DNA of 64,000 nt, taken from the NCBI RefSeq assembly GCF_032341175.1, contig NZ_CP135435.1:3968001-4032000 (forward strand), written 5' to 3'. Below are positions 8,408-17,232 of the stretch, piece by piece. The notes under the pieces were generated by a model that was not told the DNA's origin, did no database searches, and saw only the letters and a list, made by a program, of their open reading frames with translations. The DNA is from Bacillus sp. DTU_2020_1000418_1_SI_GHA_SEK_038 (lineage in GTDB: Bacteria > Bacillota > Bacilli > Bacillales > Cytobacillaceae). The position numbers and the translations under genes are program-made. Each line of letters opens with the position of its first letter. The stretch's first letter is position 1.

Positions 8408-9486
8408 GATTTCATCCCCTCTTTCAAGGTTTTTTCATATAGATCTAGCATTCCATTGGCATTATCTACCCAATTATAATGAGCTTTCACATGCTCTATT
8501 CCTGCTAGCCCCATTTCTCTGCTCTTTTCTTTATTTTCAACTAAGGAAAGGATCGCTTTTGCTAACTCTTTAGGATTTTCCTTCGGCACGACATATCCTG
8601 TCTTTCCTTCAACAACTACTTCCGGCAATCCGCCGACATTAGAAACGACAACAGGTACTCCGCACGCCATCGATTCAACCGCGGCGACACCAAAGCTCTC
8701 GCTGTCCTCCGTTGAAGGAACAGCAAAAACATCCATTTTATTGATATATTCCGGAACCTTGTCATTTGGAACCCGTCCAGTAAAAGTAGTGACATCATCG
8801 ATTTTCAAATCGCGGGTTAATTGGATATATTCATCCCTCTGACGGCCATCCCCTACGATGAGCAGACTGGCATTGTTTTTACTCTTATAGATGTCCGCAA
8901 AGGCATGAATTAAATCCGCAATCCCATATTTATCTTCGAGTGCCTTTACCGTTCCAATCGTAATATGGTCCTCAGATTTTAATCCTGGCAGAGGTTTAAA
9001 CTTCGCCATATCTACTCCAAATGGCGTAACAAAAATGTTTTTATCCGTATACTTATTCGTTTCTTTAGCCATGATATGACTTGTAGAACCAATCACATCC
9101 GTTTTCGACAAAGTATATTCAACCATTTTCCGATTTAAACTGCCCTGCTGCGGAAACTGGAATACATCTCTTCCCCATACAGACAAATAAAAAGGCTTAT
9201 AATTCGCAAGCGCTCCAACAAAGCCATAGCTTGAGGCGTAATGGGCATGAAAAATATCGGGCTTAAATTGTTTTAACACTTTCTTAAGGGCAAAAACGCT
9301 TGAAAAATAAGATAGCTTCCCCGGTAAAAGCTTAGGAAGTGTTATCGTGTCAATTTCCTTCGCATTTTCTTCAGAATAATGGTCCGCAAAGGTAATAACC
9401 TTAACCTCTATCCCGTTATTTTTGTAAAATAAGGCCCACTTATGCGTGTGTATCGACCTGCTTGGAGCCAAAATTAATACTTTCAT
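8404..9486 (-). CDS. Glycosyltransferase family 4
   Basis: 360 residues, GT-B fold, cytoplasmic or membrane-associated. The conserved C-terminal block ESFGVAAVESMACGVPVV contains the EX7E retaining-transferase motif (about 265-285), followed by GGLPEVVVEGKTGYVV. The N-terminal half shows LAPSRSIHTHKWALF and DIFHAHYASSYGF. The ATG at 9486 follows AGGAGG. It lies between another transferase and galU in the operon. Retaining chemistry is expected; donor and acceptor are not determinable here. Confidence 0.85.
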   Translation of the reverse strand: MKVLILAPSRSIHTHKWALFYKNNGIEVKVITFADHYSEENAKEIDTITLPKLLPGKLSYFSSVFALKKVLKQFKPDIFHAHYASSYGFVGALANYKPFYLSVWGRDVFQFPQQGSLNRKMVEYTLSKTDVIGSTSHIMAKETNKYTDKNIFVTPFGVDMAKFKPLPGLKSEDHITIGTVKALEDKYGIADLIHAFADIYKSKNNASLLIVGDGRQRDEYIQLTRDLKIDDVTTFTGRVPNDKVPEYINKMDVFAVPSTEDSESFGVAAVESMACGVPVVVSNVGGLPEVVVEGKTGYVVPKENPKELAKAILSLVENKEKSREMGLAGIEHVKAHYNWVDNANGMLDLYEKTLKEGMKS

Positions 9487-9521
9487 AAATCCTCCTGTAA
9501 ATGCGCTTTAGCGCCTCGAAA

Positions 9522-10628
9522 CTACTCTTTTACTAAGGCATTCTTAATTTTTTTCACCCTGGCAGTCCATGAATGCTTTTGCAAAAAGGTTTCTTGAATG
9601 TTTTCCCGATATCCTGAAGCCTTTTTGGCCATCTCTTTAATGGCTCTTGCCATATCCTCGGGGTTATCCTCACAAATAATTCCATATCCATCTGACTCTA
9701 TTATCTCTCTTTGTGCCTGACAATATGTGGCGACCACTGGCAGTTCATTAGAGAGATACTCAACAAGCTTAACAGGAACAGCGAAATCATTGTACGTGCT
9801 CCGATATCTAGGAATAAAGGCAAAATCCATTTCACGATAAAGATCATTTAATGCTTCACCGCTTACGTGCTGAATGGTTACATCCATCTCTTGCAGGCGA
9901 GCCTTTTTCTCTTCGGGCAATTGCTTGTATTCATCCTCACGGCAAACAATCGTCAATTCGGACACTTTTTCCTGCTTGTTCGCAATTTCTAGTGCATCCA
10001 GCAGCAAAAATAATCCGTAATCTTCATTATTAATCCCGCCGACATAAAGACCTTGCGCGAACCTAGTATCCTTTTCCTTCTTCACTACGTTCACTTTTTT
10101 GCCGCCTGGAGGGAGAGAAATCTTCTCTCTTCCAATGTCAACATACGACCCCATCGCATCGCTAGGCAAGAAAATAACTTGGCAATACTTATTGTAAAAC
10201 CTTTCCTCCATCCGATAAATGGTTTGCATAACCGTTTTTTTAACACCTTTTAACGGATAAAGCTCATCAAACTTCCAATATACATCACGATAGAAAACGC
10301 CAACAGGCACATGACGCTGCTTTAAATAGCTCATCACCTTTTTATCAATAAACGGCTTCTTCGGAACATGCCCTTTATCTGTCAGCCAGAAAGGAATCGT
10401 TTGATTTTCCATATAGCAAAACCAAATATTTTCAAGCTTCCCTTCTGCCTTCCATTGTTCAAAAAGGGCTTCCCGCGCAGAAGAATTTCCTGACAAAAGC
10501 AGAATTTCAATATTCTCCTTCGCTCCCCATTCCTGAAATGCCTTATACATTTCCTTAGGTCGGAGCTTGGAGCCGCTATTCGCATTTTCAGCTATTTCAA
10601 AAGGATAATAAAGCAAAACTGATTTCAT
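9522..10628 (-). CDS. Glycosyltransferase, GT4-like and divergent
   Basis: 368 residues. The C-terminal half resembles GT4 enzymes (LYVGGINNEDYGLFLLLDAL, YNDFAVPVKLVEYLSNELPVVAT, then a helical tail ending KHSWTARVKKIKNAL). The N-terminal half (VLLYYPFEIAENANSGSKLRPKEM) is less typical. The ATG follows AAGGAGAA. It lies 12 bp after the Wzy-like gene and 35 bp before the next transferase. I infer a repeat-unit glycosyltransferase with unknown specificity. Confidence 0.72.
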   Translation of the reverse strand: MKSVLLYYPFEIAENANSGSKLRPKEMYKAFQEWGAKENIEILLLSGNSSAREALFEQWKAEGKLENIWFCYMENQTIPFWLTDKGHVPKKPFIDKKVMSYLKQRHVPVGVFYRDVYWKFDELYPLKGVKKTVMQTIYRMEERFYNKYCQVIFLPSDAMGSYVDIGREKISLPPGGKKVNVVKKEKDTRFAQGLYVGGINNEDYGLFLLLDALEIANKQEKVSELTIVCREDEYKQLPEEKKARLQEMDVTIQHVSGEALNDLYREMDFAFIPRYRSTYNDFAVPVKLVEYLSNELPVVATYCQAQREIIESDGYGIICEDNPEDMARAIKEMAKKASGYRENIQETFLQKHSWTARVKKIKNALVKE

Positions 10629-10640
10629 TATATGTTCTCC

Positions 10641-12023
10641 TTATGATTCGTTCCCTGCAGTTTTTCTTTTTTGAAGATAAGCAAACAAATCCAAACGAAG
10701 TCTAATAAACAATAGAATTCCCGCGAATAAGCAAGTGATGAAAATCCAAATCGGATTGAATAGAAAATCCGTAAATCCACCTACTAATGTCCGCGGAATA
10801 TTAATGGAAAAATAAATAAACAGGCATAAAAAGACAGGATTCTTTGGCAGTCTGATAAAAATGATATAGATAAGCTGAACGAGTACCCCCACGTAAATCG
10901 TGCCAAGAATAATCCCCAGATATCCGAAATTCGCATAAGCTTCAGCAATAAATAACGTATTCAGCACTCCGCCAGTCCCATCTTCAATCCGGTTCGGGAA
11001 AGCATTGGCCATCACCAATCTCGCGGAACGGACCTGCTCCATATCAAACCTTTCGATAATAATGGACGGGAGGCTCCTGCCATTAAGAAATGGGATGGAA
11101 TGGCCAAAAAGATCCAAATGCAAGAAAGTAGGCGAAATTTGCGCAAGAATAATTCGTCCGATTGGTCCGGATGAATAGTTAAGAAAACTGCCCAGATCTT
11201 TTACACCTTGGATAAAGACATACATAACAACAATGACTGCTGCTCCACTAATCGTGTAGCCTACTATTTTCTGCCACTTTAACACTAGTTTGCCAACATA
11301 TAGTCTGACAAATATAAACATAATGATGTAGAAAATAATCGGTGATTTCGATAAGTCATATACGCTAATCACTAATGCACTGACAAAAAGGGCGAAGAAT
11401 AAAAAGATCCATTTCAAACGCCCTGTTTTTACCGCATATACATAGGCAATTAACGAAAGCAGCGGTGTCAAAGCAATCGCGAAAATATTTCTTATTAATA
11501 CATTCCCGCCAAAATTCCTTGCTGCTTCAATCCGCTGTAACCCTAATTCCGAAAGATTCCCTTTTAAAAGGGAGAAGATCGGTACTTGATTCGTCTTTAA
11601 AAGCGTATAGGCAACGGCCAGCATACAAATCATTGAGAGGCCTAGAAATAACAAGTAAAATTCATTTTTTTGACTAAACGTTTTTTCAATTGGTTTTTTC
11701 AAATACTCATTGAATTCCTTTTTCGCATCAAATCCAGCCAGCTTGCTGACAAGAAACATCGTAAGCGGCAGCATAATCATGACAAAGGATACCGCTCCGA
11801 AGCCGATATATCGATAAACATCATGATCAAGCTTATTAATCATATAATAATGATCGATGTCTAAAGCAATCAGAAGGCTTCCGATATAACTGGAAACAAA
11901 CAAGGAGTAGTAAAAGATTAATGAATTTAAATTGGGTTTCGTAAAGGAAAGGCTCCCAGACACGCTAGAAAATAGCTTGATGGAAACAATTAATACGATC
12001 ACCCATATCGTGAAAGCCAACAT
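10641..12023 (-). CDS. Wzy-like polysaccharide repeat-unit polymerase
   Basis: 460-residue polytopic membrane protein with roughly 10-12 hydrophobic helices and no soluble domain. Its position between flippase, chain-length and glycosyltransferase genes, together with the ESFxx-less helix-rich layout, fits an O-antigen/capsule polymerase that joins lipid-linked repeat units outside the membrane. The central extracytoplasmic stretch (about 265-345) contains ISPTFLHLDLFGHSIPF and ARLVMANAFPNRIEDGTGG, similar to the large loop of Wzy proteins. Wzy sequences diverge strongly, so the call rests mainly on topology and context. The ATG follows AGGTGC. Confidence 0.75.
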   Translation of the reverse strand: MLAFTIWVIVLIVSIKLFSSVSGSLSFTKPNLNSLIFYYSLFVSSYIGSLLIALDIDHYYMINKLDHDVYRYIGFGAVSFVMIMLPLTMFLVSKLAGFDAKKEFNEYLKKPIEKTFSQKNEFYLLFLGLSMICMLAVAYTLLKTNQVPIFSLLKGNLSELGLQRIEAARNFGGNVLIRNIFAIALTPLLSLIAYVYAVKTGRLKWIFLFFALFVSALVISVYDLSKSPIIFYIIMFIFVRLYVGKLVLKWQKIVGYTISGAAVIVVMYVFIQGVKDLGSFLNYSSGPIGRIILAQISPTFLHLDLFGHSIPFLNGRSLPSIIIERFDMEQVRSARLVMANAFPNRIEDGTGGVLNTLFIAEAYANFGYLGIILGTIYVGVLVQLIYIIFIRLPKNPVFLCLFIYFSINIPRTLVGGFTDFLFNPIWIFITCLFAGILLFIRLRLDLFAYLQKRKTAGNES

Positions 12024-12033
12024 TCGTCAGCAC

Positions 12034-13092
12034 CTACTTTTTGTTAAGAAGTTCAACAATTTTTTCAGAAGCCTGGCCATCACCGAACACTTCTTTGTAT
12101 TCTGGATTTACTTCTTTTTGAACAGCAGCCAATATTTTTTCTGTATCCGTTCCTGTAAGGATATTTGCTTCCCCAGTCAATGTCTCTACCCATTCCGTTT
12201 GCTCACGGATTGTCACACATGGCACTTTCATGAAGTATGCTTCTTTCTGAACACCGCCAGAATCTGTAACAATTTTCTTCGCATTCGCTTCTAAAGTTAG
12301 CATATCTAAGTAGCCAACTGGATCAATGACCTTTAAGTTTGGAACATCATCCAAGCTTAAGCCATAATCAGCCAGTTTATGCTTTGTTCTCGGATGGATC
12401 GGCCAAACTTTAACCTCATCAATCTTTGAAAAAGCTTCTAAAATATTCTTCATATTTTGCAGATCATCCGTGTTTTCCGCTCTATGAATTGTAATTAGAT
12501 GATAATTTTTCGAAGTTAATCCAGCTTCAGCTAAGATATTCGATTTTTCCTTCGCAAGCTCGCGATTATACAGAACAGCATCGTACATCACATCCCCAAT
12601 GTTAAAAACACCGCGGGTAATATTTTCGTTTGTTAAATTTTCCACCGCTGTGTCTGTTGGACAGAAAAGGAATTCTGAAACATGGTCTGTCATAATGCGG
12701 TTAATTTCTTCCGGCATTTTCTTATTAAAGCTTCTGAGACCTGCTTCAATATGAATCACAGGAACGTGCAATTTAGCAGCCACTAATGCGCCCGCCAAAG
12801 TAGAGTTCGTATCCCCATACACCATTAAGTAATCTGGCTTCTCGCTTAATACGATTTCTTCGATTTTCGCAAGCATTTCACCTGTTTGCTTGCCATGGTT
12901 GCCAGATCCGACACCAAGATGATAATCCGGTTTTGGAATATGAAGCTCTTCGAAGAAAATATCAGACATATTTGCATCATAGTGCTGACCTGTATGAATG
13001 ATTTTCTCATCCATATGCTTTCTTAAAACCCTTGATACCGGTGCTGCTTTAATAAATTGTGGCCTTGCGCCAAGAATCGTTAATATTTTCAT
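12034..13092 (-). CDS. UDP-GlcNAc-type 2-epimerase (WecB/WbpI family)
   Basis: 352 residues, full length. The family inverts C2 of UDP-GlcNAc (WecB/MnaA) or of UDP-2,3-diacetamido-glucuronic acid (WbpI/WlbD). Motifs include GARPQFIKAAPVSR at the N-terminus, HTGQHYDANMS, VYGDTNSTLAGALVA, HIEAGLRSFNKKMPEEINR, TIHRAENTD and VTDSGGVQKEAYF. The start overlaps the upstream asparagine-synthase-like gene by 4 bases. Because WbpA, WbpB, WbpE and WbpD-like genes are present in the same locus, I favour the WbpI-type reaction yielding UDP-ManNAc3NAcA. Plain UDP-ManNAc formation remains possible. Confidence 0.85.
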   Translation of the reverse strand: MKILTILGARPQFIKAAPVSRVLRKHMDEKIIHTGQHYDANMSDIFFEELHIPKPDYHLGVGSGNHGKQTGEMLAKIEEIVLSEKPDYLMVYGDTNSTLAGALVAAKLHVPVIHIEAGLRSFNKKMPEEINRIMTDHVSEFLFCPTDTAVENLTNENITRGVFNIGDVMYDAVLYNRELAKEKSNILAEAGLTSKNYHLITIHRAENTDDLQNMKNILEAFSKIDEVKVWPIHPRTKHKLADYGLSLDDVPNLKVIDPVGYLDMLTLEANAKKIVTDSGGVQKEAYFMKVPCVTIREQTEWVETLTGEANILTGTDTEKILAAVQKEVNPEYKEVFGDGQASEKIVELLNKK

Positions 13093-14681
13093 TTAAATTC
13101 ACCTTTCAAGCTTTGAATATAGTCTTTTGCTAAAAATGAATTAATATTATAAGGCTGTGAATATTTGTGCCCATTATGTTTGAAAGACAGTGCCATCACG
13201 TACTCAGGATAAGTCTTATAAATTCCATACCATTCCATAGGCTCTGTATAGTATTGCTGGTAAAGCTTTTTCTTGTTATAGAGCTTTTTCGCCGTATGAT
13301 AGAAGACACCGTATTTCTGTTTTAAAGATGTCTCCTTCCCAACGGGCTTTACAGGCTCAGGGAAATAATCCGGATACATTTTGTTCAATGTGTAATCATA
13401 TAAGTACTTTTTGAAGCGATATTCAACAGGGACTGTTTTGAAAAATTCCATTAACCGGTCATCCCATAACGGAATATCCCATCCCTTTTCGTAAAACTCA
13501 TACACACGAATGGAGTTAATAATGAACTTTGCCTGCCGCTCTCGCCAATCCCAGTATTCAAAGAGGGCACTTGCCTGCTCATTTGTTTGATACGGGAGGT
13601 CTTTAAACGACCTTTTCATCTCAGCTATAACGTCTGTGGCAGATGATTGAAGCCCTTGTCCCATTTCCCATAACTTGTGATGCTTATTAAAGTTAAACTG
13701 CACAACATCGTCAGCCGTAAATTCACGATCCACCGTGATTTCATAGGCTAAGTGGCTGCCTGCTACAAAGTCGCCAGAATGCCCTGGAATGAAAACATAA
13801 TCTGCATCCTGTTTGGTAACGATCTCCCTTACTGCCGGCCAATCCTGAAGATGGGCCATGGACGAACCATTCACAGCAAAATCAACATAGTCCTTCCATT
13901 CCTGAGAATGGTACCAGCGATGCCAATCATCCTTTTTGTACTCAATAAAGTCCCACTTTAACCCAAGTCGCTGGGCGATATCACGGCTTACCTGTGCTTC
14001 TTTATTTTCCCTTTTTCCATATGTGAAGGAAGCTATATGTTCAATCCCATATTCCTTCAGCAAAATGGCAATAATCCGCGAATCATATCCGCCGCTCAAT
14101 GGCAAAATCGGAACCTTATTAATCAAACGTTTGATTAAATCATTGAATACCGCATGGAATACCGCCTGAAGCTCTTCACTGAATTGCTCGAGCTCCTTGT
14201 TTTCTGGATGGTGGTAAAATTGGTAGTATTCCTGATTATCGACTGTTCCCGCTTCATCGATTTGAATATAAGACCCGGCTTCAATTTGGTATACCCCTTC
14301 ATAAAGCGTTTTTTCATTCGCGGTAAACCCTGTAAGAAGAAACTCTTTTGCAGCGGTCTTCTGGAGCATCTGATCTTGCTGATGCGCAATTTTATCTGTC
14401 ACAATCCAGCGAGATCCTTCTTTATAGTAGAAAAGAGGAATACTGCGCTTCCGATCGACAATCGCTGTTAGTACCTTTGGATCAGCTTGAATAAAAACAA
14501 ACTCCCCAATTAAATCTTGTAGATGTTTTTCAAAGAAATTCGCCTCTAGAATTTCTTGAATATTATCCTGATGATAATATTTTCCCTGATAAATCACATA
14601 GCCGCCAAAATAGGCTTGGCCATAAGGAGAAGGAATTTCTTTTATGAGCCTGTTATTGGTAATTCTAACTTCATAGAACAA
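13089..14681 (-). CDS. Asparagine-synthetase-like amidotransferase without N-terminal Cys
   Basis: About 530 residues. The C-terminal part is an ATP-pyrophosphatase synthetase domain with the PP-loop LSGGYDSR (about 198-205) and a conserved SGD segment (GHSGDFVAG). The N-terminal part resembles the class-II glutamine amidotransferase fold but lacks the catalytic Cys2, so it should use free ammonia or a partner. I prefer TTG at 14681, since GGTGAT lies 4 bases before it; GTG at 14690 is the alternative. In Pseudomonas O-antigen loci a related enzyme (WbpS) amidates uronic acids. With the diacetamido-uronic acid genes beside it, amidation of that carboxyl group is a reasonable inference, not shown. 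A perfect 20-bp palindrome at 14119-14138 lies inside the coding sequence. Confidence 0.8.
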   Translation of the reverse strand: MFYEVRITNNRLIKEIPSPYGQAYFGGYVIYQGKYYHQDNIQEILEANFFEKHLQDLIGEFVFIQADPKVLTAIVDRKRSIPLFYYKEGSRWIVTDKIAHQQDQMLQKTAAKEFLLTGFTANEKTLYEGVYQIEAGSYIQIDEAGTVDNQEYYQFYHHPENKELEQFSEELQAVFHAVFNDLIKRLINKVPILPLSGGYDSRIIAILLKEYGIEHIASFTYGKRENKEAQVSRDIAQRLGLKWDFIEYKKDDWHRWYHSQEWKDYVDFAVNGSSMAHLQDWPAVREIVTKQDADYVFIPGHSGDFVAGSHLAYEITVDREFTADDVVQFNFNKHHKLWEMGQGLQSSATDVIAEMKRSFKDLPYQTNEQASALFEYWDWRERQAKFIINSIRVYEFYEKGWDIPLWDDRLMEFFKTVPVEYRFKKYLYDYTLNKMYPDYFPEPVKPVGKETSLKQKYGVFYHTAKKLYNKKKLYQQYYTEPMEWYGIYKTYPEYVMALSFKHNGHKYSQPYNINSFLAKDYIQSLKGEFK

Positions 14682-14700
14682 ACGGATCACCTATTTTACA

Positions 14701-16128
14701 TTAAATTGCCCTAGATCTTTTTTTCAATAAATCTTTGTCCACCCGCGATAACAGGATGGCCACGATAAATCCAAGCCAAGCAAAAATGATATTGAGATCA
14801 GGGATGCTGCTCTCTTGAATATAGACAATCGCGATCACAGCTAATAAAGAGGTTATGAATAAAAAAGTCATTTTGCCAAATGAAACAGGCACATGGTATA
14901 GCTTTTGGCTTTTAAAGAAAATATACGTAATGGCCACGATATAGGAAATCAAATAGGCCGCAACGCTTCCCCAAATCGAAAACGATGGGATTAACACGAT
15001 GTTTAAAATAATATTCACAACGGCTGCCATTCCAAACGCATACGAAATAATCTTCGTTTGTTTTGTAAAGAAAATGCCAACTGAAATAATCATATAGAAA
15101 AAATTCAAGAAAGTAACAGCCGACAAAATCGCTACATACTGGTAGGCCTCATGATAGTTGCTGCTTAACATGCGAATAATCCACGGCATAAGTGTGGCAA
15201 CCATTAAAACACCAATGGTTCCTACTAACAGGATACCATAGTAGAGCTTCGCAAATAAAACGGGACTGTCCTTTTTGTCCTTTAAGGACATAGAAAACGG
15301 TCGCCAAGCCATTTGCACCCCGCTCGTAAGAAGCGTTATTAAAGAAGCAAACTTTACCGCTGACCCGTAAATACCTACTTCATGAAAAGAAGTAAACTTT
15401 TCTAATAGTAGTGAATTCGCGTTGACGATCACCCAGAATGCGAGAGATGCCGGAACGAGCGGTGCCGCATAGATTAATATTTCCTTTAATAGCTTTTTAT
15501 TAAAAGTAAATTTAATGAATTTCAATAAAGGCTTGATTAACAACACGGCAACGATGGCCACACTGATCAGCCGGCCATATAAAATGCCGTCGATTGTAGG
15601 GCTGACATAAGCCAAAAATCCGTAGGAAAAGACTGCAATTAAAAGCATTTTCAATATCGTAAAGGTAACAACCTTTTTTGTGAAAAAGTCATATCGAAGA
15701 ACCGTTAAGATTAAGGCGATGACAGTATCCAAAGCCATAACCCCAATGGCAATGTAGAGCAAATAATAGAGGTTGGCATCATCTAATAGCAGTTGAGCCA
15801 GCCACTGACCGCCGATAAGAAAGACGATAGAGATAATAAGAACAATCAGCAGTCTAAAGGTCATGACAGACCGGACATAATCAAGCTTCTTCTTTTTATC
15901 CTTCGATTCGAAGTAGTAAAAAGCGAGAGCTGAATCGGTGCCAAAGATGACTAGGAAGGTAAGCATCGAGGTAATCCGATCCAAATAATCTAATACCCCA
16001 TATTCCGCAGGGTCAGGAAGAAAGGAAGTGTAGATAGGAAGCATGATAAAGGCAATCAGCTTCGTACCAACGTTCATAAATGCGTAAAGGAGCGAATCCG
16101 CTCCTAAACGCTTAATTTGGGCGAACAC
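14701..16128 (-). CDS. Wzx-type oligosaccharide flippase
   Basis: 475-residue membrane protein with about 12-14 helices, of the MOP/MATE exporter superfamily. It should flip undecaprenyl-pyrophosphate-linked repeat units across the membrane. The N-terminus FAQIKRLGADSLLYAFMNVGTKLIAFIMLPIYTSFL-type start (first 38 residues) is typical of polysaccharide flippases. It starts one base after the acetyltransferase gene and is followed 10-20 bp later by the amidotransferase-like gene, so it is in the operon core. Substrate is presumed to be the local repeat unit. Confidence 0.87.
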   Translation of the reverse strand: MFAQIKRLGADSLLYAFMNVGTKLIAFIMLPIYTSFLPDPAEYGVLDYLDRITSMLTFLVIFGTDSALAFYYFESKDKKKKLDYVRSVMTFRLLIVLIISIVFLIGGQWLAQLLLDDANLYYLLYIAIGVMALDTVIALILTVLRYDFFTKKVVTFTILKMLLIAVFSYGFLAYVSPTIDGILYGRLISVAIVAVLLIKPLLKFIKFTFNKKLLKEILIYAAPLVPASLAFWVIVNANSLLLEKFTSFHEVGIYGSAVKFASLITLLTSGVQMAWRPFSMSLKDKKDSPVLFAKLYYGILLVGTIGVLMVATLMPWIIRMLSSNYHEAYQYVAILSAVTFLNFFYMIISVGIFFTKQTKIISYAFGMAAVVNIILNIVLIPSFSIWGSVAAYLISYIVAITYIFFKSQKLYHVPVSFGKMTFLFITSLLAVIAIVYIQESSIPDLNIIFAWLGFIVAILLSRVDKDLLKKRSRAI

Positions 16129-16129
16129 C

Positions 16130-16861
16130 CTATAACAGCTCCCGCTCGTCTACCATTTTGGTGAATTTAGCAGGAACCCCTTTTATTAATGTCTTTGGCT
16201 CGGTATCCTTCGTTACTAATGCACCTGCAGCCACAAATGTTTCTTCCGCCAATGTGATTCCAGGCAAGATAATGGAGGCTCCGCCAACACGAGCTCCTTT
16301 TTTCACATGGGCACCTTTAATCTTATCAAAGCGCTCTTCCGTTCTGCCCATGAAATTATCATTTGTTGTTGTTACACATGGAGCAATAAATACTTGCTCT
16401 TCAAGAGTCGTGTAAGCCGTAATATAAGAATTAGATTGAATTTTTGTCCGGTCGCCGATTTTTACGTAATTCTCAACGGTTACCCCTCTGCCCACAATGA
16501 CAAGATTACCGATTTCAACATTTTCTCTCACGCTTGCAAGGTCCGCAATCAGCGTGCTTGAACCAATTTTAGCGCCGCGATAAATCACGCAATTCGCCCC
16601 AATTGTCACTTCTTCCCCGATTTCAAGTGCTGGGATGGAAGCAGAAAGCTTAACCGTACTAGTCTTTGCAGGCTTTGGCGGCTTCCCAACAACAGCTCCA
16701 TCGGCAATAGTCGTGTTGTCGCCAATGATTGTACCTTCGTGAATCGTTACACGGTTGCCGATGATGACATCTTTACCGATTTTCACATCTTTTTCAATAA
16801 CCGAAAAATGTCCAACTTGAACGGATGGATCTACTTGAGCGGAAGGATCAATATAATTCAT
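16130..16861 (-). CDS. Left-handed beta-helix acetyltransferase, WbpD/WlbB type
   Basis: 243 residues made largely of hexapeptide repeats (IGKDVIIGNRVTI, IGDNTTIADGAVVG, VKIGDRTKIQSNSYI), the LbH acyltransferase fold that forms trimers. WbpD/WlbB enzymes N-acetylate the 3-amino group of UDP-2-acetamido-3-amino-2,3-dideoxy-glucuronic acid using acetyl-CoA. The segment CVTTTNDNFMGRT and the terminal coil KGVPAKFTKMV match that group. It directly precedes the flippase and follows the dehydrogenase across the 20-bp repeat array. A different nucleotide-sugar substrate cannot be excluded from sequence alone. Confidence 0.83.
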   Translation of the reverse strand: MNYIDPSAQVDPSVQVGHFSVIEKDVKIGKDVIIGNRVTIHEGTIIGDNTTIADGAVVGKPPKPAKTSTVKLSASIPALEIGEEVTIGANCVIYRGAKIGSSTLIADLASVRENVEIGNLVIVGRGVTVENYVKIGDRTKIQSNSYITAYTTLEEQVFIAPCVTTTNDNFMGRTEERFDKIKGAHVKKGARVGGASIILPGITLAEETFVAAGALVTKDTEPKTLIKGVPAKFTKMVDERELL

Positions 16862-16916
16862 ATTCGAAAGTCTCCCTTTACCTTTTTAATTATGAGTTGT
16901 TGATATATTAGCTAAA

Positions 16917-17231
16917 GTGGCGGATATCTTCGGAAAGTAGCCGATATATCCCTAAAGTCACCGATATATCTCGAAAAATCGCCGATATATCCCTAAAGTC
17001 GCCGATATATCCTGAAAGTCGCCGATATATCCTGAAAGTCGCCGATATATCTCGAAAGTCGCCGATATATCTCGAAAGTCGCCGATATATCCCGAAAGTC
17101 GCCGATATCCCGAAAGTCGCCGATATATCCCGAAAGTCACCGATATATATCCCGAAAGTCGCCGATATATCCCGAAAGTCACCGATATATTTCGAAAAGT
17201 CGCCGATATATCCGGAAACCCGCCGATATCT
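16917..17231. repeat. About 15 tandem copies of a 20-bp GATATATC-containing unit
   Basis: The unit reads GCCGATATATCCCGAAAGTC with small variations; lengths of 18, 20, 21 and 22 bp occur. The array exactly fills the operon gap between the dehydrogenase stop codon (17233) and the acetyltransferase leader. It opens frames on the - strand (for example 16908-17264) that encode only a repeated GDFRDISATF-like string and carry no ribosome site. The centre of each unit is the palindrome GATATATC. Confidence 0.95.
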
Positions 17232-17232
17232 A

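Noticed and set aside
14119..14138. Functional operator inside the amidotransferase-like gene
   Set aside because: The palindrome is perfect, but it is fully explained as DLIKRLINK codons; a single coding copy may be coincidence, so it is only noted with the other palindromes.
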